Assembly: GCA_963920635.1 (NCBI GenBank)
Contig: OY987305.1
Coordinates: 24,452,876 to 24,516,875, forward strand
Length of the DNA stretch: 64,000 bases
Reading direction: 5' to 3'
Source of the DNA: Pseudeuparius sepicola
Lineage: Eukaryota > Arthropoda > Insecta > Coleoptera > Anthribidae
The position numbers were made by a program, and so were the translations under genes. The notes under the pieces were generated by a model that was given only the letters and a program-made list of their open reading frames with translations, did not search any database and had not been told where the DNA came from. Of the stretch, positions 56,439 through 64,000 are shown one piece after another. The stretch's first letter is position 1, and each line of letters starts with the position of its first letter.

Positions 56439-59400
56439 ATGAGTACCCAGAACTCCATGTGTTCGTTTTCGTGTAACGTCATCAGTGGTTTGAGGAAAGC
56501 TTTAAAATGGGTGAAGACTGTGGAAGAAATACAATAATGGCAAATAAGGTATATTCAAAGAACCATTAGATTGTGCGGGAAATCATTAAAATTAGGCACT
56601 GAAAAGAGGTTTGAAAAAAGCATTAAAGACCATGAAGTTTTTCTAAAGAAAGCGTTTCGTAATTTCTCCTGTCAAATTAAAAAGTCACTAAAAATGTCTT
56701 TGTTGAAAGTAAATGTTGCTTTCTCGGGAAATTTCATAAAACCGCAAACTGAGGAAGAAGAAATTAAGTCATTTACAACTCGGAATGATGTCATAGACCT
56801 AAATACTGATATTAAAAAATGGTATCAGGAGAACGTTATCAAATTTTTTTTAGCAAAACTGAAGGATTTTCATCTGCGTGATTCAGGTTGGACCCTTGAA
56901 AGCATAATTGGGTTAAAAGTAAACATAAGCAGATATGTACCAAATACATTTATCAAAAGAAAGAAGGCTGTCATAAATATTCAAAACAATGATGCGTACT
57001 GCTTGTCATGGGCTGTTGCGTCAGCACTTCATCCAGTGGAACATCATGTATCTCGGATGTCATCTTACCCACATTTTAGTGAAATTTTAAACTATGAAAA
57101 TATTAACTTTCCTATGCAGCTTTGTAGTATACAAAAGTTTGAAAAAATGAACAACATTTCATTCAATGTTACACTATAAACAACACGAGGTTGTGCCTCT
57201 GTGTTTCTCAAAATTTGGGTATAAAGATGTAGTTAATTTACTTTTGGTTCCTTCTGACGGAAAAAATGATGAGCCTATGGATATTAGTGATGATGAAGAA
57301 ATAGAAACTGACATAAATATAAAGCAATAATTTATCATTTTGCTTGAATCAAAAACATGTCTAGACTGTTGTTGTTTAAACAAATCTCCAATCGTCACCC
57401 ACCAAAATGAATTTGTAACCGTTGTCTTAACCATTTTTCAACTAAAGATTTATTAAATAAGCACATACAAAACTGTGAACTGGTGAATAAGAACAAAATT
57501 CAGCTTCCGTCTGAAACAGAAAAAATATCGAGTTTTATGAATTTTCGTTCTAAAGAAAAAGTTCATGTAGCATTTTTTGGTTAATTGAATGTTTGCTTCA
57601 AAATGCCAGCAATGAGGTATCGTCAAAAACAGCAATTGAAAAAAGCATTTTCCATATAGTGTCAGGTATTATCTCTCGTGTGCTTTTATTCCAACTTTAT
57701 CTAGATTCAGGTCATATCGAGGAGAGGGCTGTTAGGACTGGTTAATAAATGAACTATATAATATTGCCTTAGAGTTTGATCTGATTTTTACTAAAATAAA
57801 ACCAATTAAACCTTTAATAGAGGAGCAGTACAAATATCATTTTTCGGCTACTGTCTGTCACATCTGTGAAAAAACATTTAGTGAGAACGATATGCGTGTG
57901 CGCGATCATTATCATATTAATGGCGAATATCGAGGTGCAGCTCATAATTCATGTAAGTTAAATTACATGGACTCCTTAATAATTCCAATTTTGTTCCACA
58001 ACTTGTCTGGCTACGACGCTAATTTTATTTTAAGAAAGCTGTCTACAACATTCTTGGTCTTGTTTCACTTTTACCCATTAACAAAGAAAGATACATTTCC
58101 TTTTCTAAAGATGTCGAAATTACGAAAATTAAATTATAATTTCTAGATTCTTTTAGGTTTTTACCATCAAAATTAGATAAACTAGCCTCATATTTGGGCG
58201 ACTCACCAAAAACCAACCACCAGATCATCAAGTCGGAATTTTATACTCAATTATATTATGAATATATTTCAGATGGCATGCGCAAAATGTTTGGGAAACC
58301 TTCAGAGAAATTGATATTTTAGCTTCCTATTCTGATCTTTATTCAAAATGTGATATTCTTTTACTCGCGGACATTTTTGAGAATTTTCGTGAAACCTGTC
58401 TAAAAGCCTATATAAGTTAGATCCTCTGCACTACTTCACAAGTCCTGGCCTAGCCTTCAATGCTATGTTAAAATGCACTGCTGTCAATCTAGAATTCTTA
58501 ACGGACGTAGACAAGGTTCTGATGCTTGAGAAAGGTATTAGCGGTAGTGTATCACAATGTAGTAATCGATATTCAAAAGCCAATAACAAGTACATGGGTG
58601 ATGACTATAACCCTGCTGAACCGTCTAAATATTTAATGTAACATTAACAACTTATATGGTACAGCTATGGAAAAGTATTTACCATCCGGTGGGTTTGAGT
58701 GGGCCAGTGAAGCTGAATTTTCAAATAAAAACTTAACAACTTTAGATGATAATGCAGATACAGGATATATTTTTGAAGTAGATATTGACTACCCGCCGGA
58801 ACTGCACGATCTTCATAAGGACCTCCCTTTATGTCCAGACCACTTGGTGCCTCCAACAAATACCTCAAAACAGACAAAATTAATGGCTACCTACTTTATA
58901 TTCAAAGAAAAAATATGTAATCTTTTACAGTAGCTTGAGAGAATGCATTAAACAAGGTCTAAAAATAGCGCATGTACACAGAGTGTTAAAGTACAAACTA
59001 GCGTCATAGTTAAAAAATACATCCATCTAAACAATGAATTTAGAAAACAGACAAAAAATGAATTTGAGAAAAAAACTATAAACTAATGAACAATAGTGTC
59101 TTTGGTAAATGTATGGAAAATATAAGAACAAAGATATCAAATTGGTTACCAAGTGGGAGGGGGGCTAAAGCATTAATCGCAAAACCAAATTTCCATAGTT
59201 GCGTCATCTTAGATAGGGATATAGTCATCATCGAGATAAACAGACTAGAAGTTCAATTTAGTAAGCCTATTTACGTCGGTTTTTCCATCTTAGATATTTG
59301 TAAAACCATTCTATATGACTTTCACTACGATTATGTCGTACCCAAATTTGGCAACGCCGCAAAACTGATGTATCCAGACACCGATAGTTTAATTTATGAA

Positions 59401-59853
59401 TTTCTGGTAGATGACATTTATCGGTACCTCAAAATATTTATAGGTTCGATACCTCAGACTACCCGTCAAATAATGTGTATGATATCCCTTAAGTCAACAA
59501 AAAAGTTCTAGGTCTTGTGAAGAACGAAAATAACGGTCAAATTATGAGAGAATTTGTTGGGTTGAGGGCAAAAATGTATGCCATAAAGGTGCAGGGGAAA
59601 GTAAAAAAAAATTAAAGGTGTTACGAGAGCGGCAGTCCGCAAAATATTGTTTGATGATTTTGAAGACTGTCTCCAAAACGACAACACTGATATTTGTAAA
59701 CAGCTGCTCTTTCAATCGCGTAAACATGAGGTTAGAACCATCAGACAATCCAAACTAGCTTTGTCTGGAAATGATGATAAGCGCATGCTCATAACAGATA
59801 GTATGGATACCCTTCCGCGGGGATATAAATTGATGCGCGAGAGCCCAACCTGA
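56439..59853 (+). pseudogene. polB: Protein-primed type B DNA polymerase (Polinton/Maverick- or adintovirus-like), broken
   Basis: Pieces in order are an N-terminal region (56571-57179) with DSGWTLESIIGLKVNISRY and NNDAYCLSWAVASALHP, an acidic stretch near 57280, and a zinc-finger-like CNRC...HIQNC near 57417-57475. Next come a cysteine/histidine region with VRDHYHINGEYRGAAHNSC (57895-57951) and the exonuclease-like FHNLSGYDANF. The polymerase domain follows, with YFTSPGLAFNAML (58433-58471), [12 protein letters not shown] (59089-59124) and the catalytic [11 protein letters not shown] (59371-59403). The C-terminal DTLPRGYKLM lies near 59830. Many stops and frameshifts are scattered throughout. 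The family replicates linear virus-like genomes by protein priming. Confidence 0.75.
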
Positions 59854-59863
59854 ATTATTCCGA

Positions 59864-60597
59864 GTCATGAACCATCATGTTGCTATAGAAAGAACTACAG
59901 TTCGAGTTATTCGCTCGCTCAAAATGTGTCTATGAACTCTATCAGAAACGAGCAGTTATTGAATCTGATTTCAAAACCATTGATTACATTCTGGAAATTA
60001 TTATGCTTCCAGATACTATGTTGGAATTTACTGTGGATCGAAACGTGCATAATATCAAAGTTCTAAGATTATTTGTAGAAAAACATTTGCAATATGATAA
60101 TTTCATAGAGGAGTTGACAAGCATATTGAAACAAAAAATACTATTTTCCGTGATATCGATTCCTGAGTTGTTTTTTGTATTGGGTGCACATTTTCCAAAT
60201 GTTAACAAGTAGTATTGGTTCTACGTCTCCACACTCCTGACCAACTCGAGCTCCCACACCACTGAATACTTCGAATCACACAATATAACGAAGCATCACT
60301 TACGTACACGAGATGTGATAGAGAAAGCCTTTTTGAGAGCTGCATATTTGCCTCGCCCTATATAATCAAGAAATTTAGCTCTTCACCACTATCAAATTAA
60401 ATGGAGTTTTGATCCTACCACCAACACGAAGTATGCCGAGGTTTTGAGGTGGCTACATGAAAATATTAAGCGAGGTAGAAACCAGAAACCGGTTGGATGG
60501 CAGTGTGGACCAGATAGCGCAGAATGGCCTTCAAATAAACTCTCAGACTATGACAATATACTTAGAGTTATCAAAAGTTTGACTGCTGAACAAAGTT
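59864..60597 (+). pseudogene. Two unrecognised ORF remnants of the virus-like element
   Basis: Frame pieces at 59900-60212 (YELYQKRAVIESDFKTIDY..., then FVEKHLQYDNFIEELTSIL) and 60279-60597 (RDVIEKAFLRAAYLPRP, a stop at about 60364, then KYAEVLRWLHENIKRGR and PVGWQCGPDSAEWPS) lie directly downstream of the polymerase on the same strand. I do not recognise either. Confidence 0.35.
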
Positions 60598-60745
60598 AAC
60601 ACATGTGTAATGGTATTTATTATTTTCTAGTTTAAGATTATGTTACTCTTATATTTTTATTAGCTTGAAAATAAAAAAATATTTTATTCTATGCTGTGGT
60701 TTCATTTACCGTAAATAAAACAAATATTTCAAAGTAATATATTTA

Positions 60746-62270
60746 TTAGGAAATAATAGTACACCAATTACTATACAATAAACCTGCATTTTCATTGGCA
60801 CATCTATAGCTAAAATCATGGTTAATACAGTGTTCATTTGTATTAAATATATTACAAAATTTTTCTGGGAAAAGTAGTTTCTCTAAATTTATTACACTGC
60901 GTTCTGGAAAAACAGATTTTAACCAAGTTTCCTTTTGACTGCCTTTTACAAAAAAATGTAGGGCAGTGGGTTCCAACACACGTTCTCAAAAAGTATCCTA
61001 ACTTGCAAAATTCTAAACCTGGCTTGTCCCATTCCAACTCCAACCCATGTATGTGAGTTGTCTACCATTGAATTTGTCTTCTTAAACAAGCGTCTAGATA
61101 ATCCAATGGAACTGGAGCGCCAACTATTTCATGCCATCGTTGTTTAGTGTTCAAGTTTAAAATGGATATTTCCTTGCACACGAATCCAAATTTTTTGTAC
61201 TGGAATCCTTGAAGATCCATTATAAATATATTTTTCACAGCGTTTGTTAGTGGATTGTAGCGCACAACTCTATCGTGTACAATAATGTAACGTGTACAAT
61301 AACGCAGAAGTATTCTGAGGGCTATTTTTGTTAGTTTCAAACTCGATACGAATGTCTACAGCTTCAGATTTGAGTATCTCATTCTGACGAGAGCAGTCAC
61401 TGATTACGAGTGGAGCAGTGTCCTTGAATTTATATGCCGAGAAGAGAGGTTCAGGCCTGCGCAGATAGTAGGATTCTTGAAAACGAGCATACATTTCATA
61501 TAGTGTCGCCCAGTGACTCATTTCAAAGTTCAATAAAATTCCGAACATAAGTAAACTCTAAAGTTAGTCAAATTGCAATGATAAAATGTGCTCATGTATT
61601 TATTTTTCTTGATTATTTTTGCGATCTATCTGGAATCCGAAAATTATAAAGCGAGGCATTTCTATGGCTGAGGTAGATTTAACATTCCATGATTGACGTT
61701 GAGTTTCTTGCAAAAGAGGATACTCGTGAAACTCCCAGCTTCTGACTGGAACCTTCAATTCAACATCCTTTTCCAGATGCTTTAACAATAATAATTGTAG
61801 ACTTACAAAGTCGGAGACAGTTTTAACAGCATCTTGATCGTTGGATTGTATAGCATTGATGTCGTTGCTGCTTCTGACCAAAACCAGCTCTTGACGCAAA
61901 TTGAGAATGATTTTTTGAGAATCTTCCGCAAACCCAAGCAACACCTTGAGTGGTATGCAAATACTGAAATTGCGATCCTTGTCAACTATAACGTCATCAG
62001 TCGTTTACATTCCCCATGTGTAAAAGAACAGTAACCTTATATGTTTGTCTTGACACCTGGATTGCAGACTCTGTCAATCACTGTACCTGCCATTTCGAAT
62101 CTGATTTCATCGAAAAGAAACGCTATGGCATTATTTTCAAACTTAGCTGCTGATGAAGTTCCATCTGATTTTGTTAGCTTTCCTTCTATGTACAAGACAC
62201 TGTCACCAGGCAAAGTATAGTTATTTAGACTGGTGGCTGAGTAAGGTTGATGTGTATGTAACTCCACATT
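60746..62270 (-). pseudogene. Probable capsid-type structural protein of the virus-like element, broken
   Basis: Minus-strand pieces in order are TLPGDSVLYIEGKLTKSDGT...IAFLFDEIRFEM (62267-62037), MLLGFAEDSQKIILNLRQEL...RSWEFHEYPLLQ (61944-61600), MYARFQESYY...PLVISDCSRQNE (61548-61270), VVRYNPLTNAVKNIFI (61265-61062) and a C-terminal piece to 60746. The length (about 450-500 residues), beta-rich character and position convergent with a PolB gene suggest a jelly-roll major capsid or hexon-like protein. This is inference, as I see no diagnostic residue. Frameshifts separate the pieces. Confidence 0.45.
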
Positions 62271-62280
62271 TATGATTGCA

Positions 62281-62450
62281 TTATCAAACTGAGCTCACAT
62301 TTAGATCATCAATTGTTTAATGATTTTAATTAAAATTACAAATTAGATTTTTTAAGCAAGCAAAATTTCACACGAAATCCCAGCGACTGCAGAAACTATT
62401 CGTTCTCGACTGTTAGGAGATATTTGTGGCGTTGTGGTACTGTTGGCTTG
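62281..62450. other. AT-rich spacer
   Basis: No gene seen between the capsid-like remnant and the GC-rich repeat. Confidence 0.4.
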
Positions 62451-62907
62451 TTAACAAGCGCCTACCGGCCCTGCCGGACCATAGGCTTTGTTATGGCTCC
62501 CGCTCCTGTGTAGTAATACCATAGTAATACGTGTACCTATTCTCTCGTCTACAGGACGCAATTTTCGATATTTCGAGCCAAAATTTGGCGTACGGCCGCC
62601 CGAGATCACGGGCAACAACCCTATTGAAGGGCGTCCGAATCGGGAGAGCCATTCGGCCCCCGGAATTTTTTTCCCCGTTTTTTCGGGAAAAATGGCTAGC
62701 GACTGGAAGGGGGAGCGCTTGTCGAATTCAATTTTCGCATGGGGTCGCCGACGGATATGGGCCTCTCGCCTGCCAGAGGACACCCCGATCGAAAAAGCCG
62801 TTCGGCCGTTTGGGCCGCTTTTTTTTCGCGATTTAACGAGGTGCCCGGGATCGTACTGTATACATCGTGGTCGAGGCGCACGCCTGAAATTCGTAAACAT
62901 CGACTGA
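62451..62907. repeat. GC-rich repeat-like block, open on both strands
   Basis: About 450 bp of high G+C in AT-rich DNA, with long ORFs on both strands (149 codons minus, 139 plus), the usual sign of composition rather than coding. Motifs such as GGCCCTGCCGG and repeated TTTTTTTCGCG/CCCGTTTTTTCGGG are seen. The minus-strand peptide (GLLPVISGGRTPNFGSKYRK) gives an impression of a recurrent insect repeat. It may be the end of a mobile element. Confidence 0.4.
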
Positions 62908-63041
62908 CATTTAAGGGTTTGTTTTGGTATGGAGGATTTTCAAATTTCGTAGCGATTTGAGACTTTGGAGGCTCAGAGGCTCATCTGTTATTGCGTGGGG
63001 GACTTTTTCAGGTACGGGCGCGCTGTATTTATTTCTCAAAC

Positions 63042-63160
63042 AGCGAAGTGGCGCAGTGGAAGCGCGCTGAGACTCCGATCAAATAGATATTTTATCAGAG
63101 CGCTGGGCTCATAACCCAGAGCTCCGGGGTTCGAAACCACGCTCTGGGACAAACTTTTTT
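63042..63160 (+). tRNA. Initiator tRNA-Met-like pseudogene or SINE head with 36-nt insertion
   Basis: Box A-like TGGCGCAGTGGAAGCGC (63050-63066) and box B-like GGTTCGAAACC are present. A canonical anticodon arm CTGGG-CTCATAA-CCCAG carries CAT. Between the D-arm and the anticodon stem are 36 extra bases (63067-63102). The acceptor stem pairs poorly (AGCGAAG with CTCTGGG) and the T-stem has one mismatch. A TTTTTT terminator lies at 63155-63160. Most likely a tRNA-derived SINE or tRNA pseudogene. Confidence 0.55.
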
Positions 63161-63218
63161 ATTTCTGTTTTCATTTCTTATTGAAGTATTATTTTTAAAA
63201 AATAGGTAGTGTTTAAAG

Positions 63219-63905
63219 TTGTACGGTGGTACGAAACCCATCGTGTGCGAGTTCGACTCGCACTTGGCCGATTTACTTACTTGTGTATTGTTATACATAG
63301 TTGCAGTATTTGGCATTGCAGGAGCATGCCGCAGAGACGAGTTACAGAAATTACCGTTAAATGATATTAACGACATGGATTCTGTCATAACTGTGAAAAT
63401 TCCAGATAGCAAGACAAACAAACCTCGATCATTATTTGTAATAAGCGGTAAAATTAGAAGTTTTAATTTTGTTGAAATGTATGGCAAATGTATATCCCTT
63501 TGTTCCCAGTCTACCAGTCACACTAGATTTTTTATAAGATATTATTACGGAAAATGCTCCGTTCAACCTGCTGGTGTAAATACTTTTAGTAAAATTCCAA
63601 GTGATATTGCAAAATAATTAAATATTGAAAACCCAATGCAATACACAGGACACTGTTTTCGCAGATCTTCTGCAACATTGCTGGAATCTGAGGCAGACCT
63701 GTTAACATTAGTCATTAAAACGCCATGGAGGATGGAAATCTTCAACTGTATAGCTGAGGGCTACATTGAGGAGTCAATTTGTAAAAAAACTGAAATTCTG
63801 GAAGGTGAACCAAGTACCAGTACCGGAAACTTCACAAAAATTCGAAAAAGAGTTTTAAGTGAAGAACCTGAGACCTTCACAGGCAAGGGAGAAAACAATA
63901 TTTAA
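63219..63905 (+). pseudogene. Tyrosine recombinase remnant (Crypton-like)
   Basis: Reads VFGIAGACRRDELQKLPLND (first catalytic Arg) and later the HxxR box GHCFRRSSATLLESEADLL. This order fits a phage-integrase-type tyrosine recombinase of Crypton elements or Crypton-derived insect genes. One in-frame TAA at 63615-63617 interrupts it. Beyond the HxxR region the C-terminal part (63700-63905) is Ser/Glu/Thr-rich and has no obvious catalytic Tyr before the stop. The N-terminal part is missing or lies upstream of the tRNA-like unit. Confidence 0.65.
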
Positions 63906-64000
63906 AAAATTACTGGAAATAAAGTTTGTCCATCAGTTACCTCGACTGCGTCTCGAGCTGAAAACTTCATGCCTCGTGCAACAAATATGCACTTTTTGCA

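Noticed and set aside
63230..63275. Second tRNA 3' half (GCGAGTTCGACTCGC)
   Set aside because: A T-arm-like hairpin is present, but no matching 5' half or anticodon arm could be found.

Overview
The window looks like a transposon-dense, AT-rich region of an arthropod, probably insect, nuclear genome. The evidence is an errantivirus/BEL-type env remnant, a Ty3/gypsy element, many Tc1/mariner-like elements and MITEs with TA duplications, an R4/Dong-type LINE, a protein-primed polymerase of the Polinton/Maverick (adintovirus-like) type, and a spliced transposase intron. I recognise no ordinary host protein-coding gene. The only cellular-type genes are a tRNA-Lys(CTT) sequence near 2.0 kb and a degenerate initiator-tRNA-like unit near 63.1 kb.

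Layout. 1-4.4 kb: decayed retroelement material, four repeats carrying the tRNA-Lys primer-binding sequence, the tRNA-Lys sequence, and a GC-rich LTR-like block. 4.5-31 kb: one env (F-type) remnant is split by about 6 kb of insertions. First came an APE-type LINE fragment with an (ATT)n tail, then a run of Dong-like LINE copies, each lying in a (TAA)n/(ATT)n tract. I count ten Dong pieces. Copies 1-3 are on the minus strand and 4-10 on the plus strand. Copy 9 (24377-28395) has an uninterrupted 1203-codon ORF with Myb/SANT-like, RT, CCHC and restriction-like endonuclease parts. A segment of about 7 kb (11121-18050) is tandemly repeated as 18051-25083, with a clean junction inside a Dong ORF. 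31-38.9 kb: AT-rich DNA with a dispersed 190-bp repeat, MITEs, a palindromic transposase fragment, a 1.5-kb composite satellite-like element and an RTE-like LINE tail with (CATA)n.

38.9-48.1 kb: a degenerate Ty3/gypsy element with short LTRs, gag, protease, RT, RNase H and integrase remnants. At least four DNA transposons sit in it, including a 2.8-kb mariner-like element with about 670-bp inverted repeats and a spliced transposase. 48.4-50.6 kb: a mariner-like element containing a 7-bp-TSD element containing a giant hairpin. 51-56 kb: hairpins, duplications, a small unknown pseudogene, a GC-rich leader-like block and another mariner-like element. 56.4-62.3 kb: a broken virus-like element, with a type B DNA polymerase on the plus strand and a probable capsid gene on the minus strand, converging. 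62.4-64 kb: a GC-rich repeat, the tRNA-like unit and a Crypton-like tyrosine recombinase remnant running to the window end.

The strongest story is the Dong array. The element carries (TAA)n with it and lands in (TAA)n, and other LINEs bring (ATT)n tails that serve as landing pads. The result is a self-feeding head-to-tail cluster that has then been duplicated and rearranged. Identifications come from reading motifs; no database search was possible.
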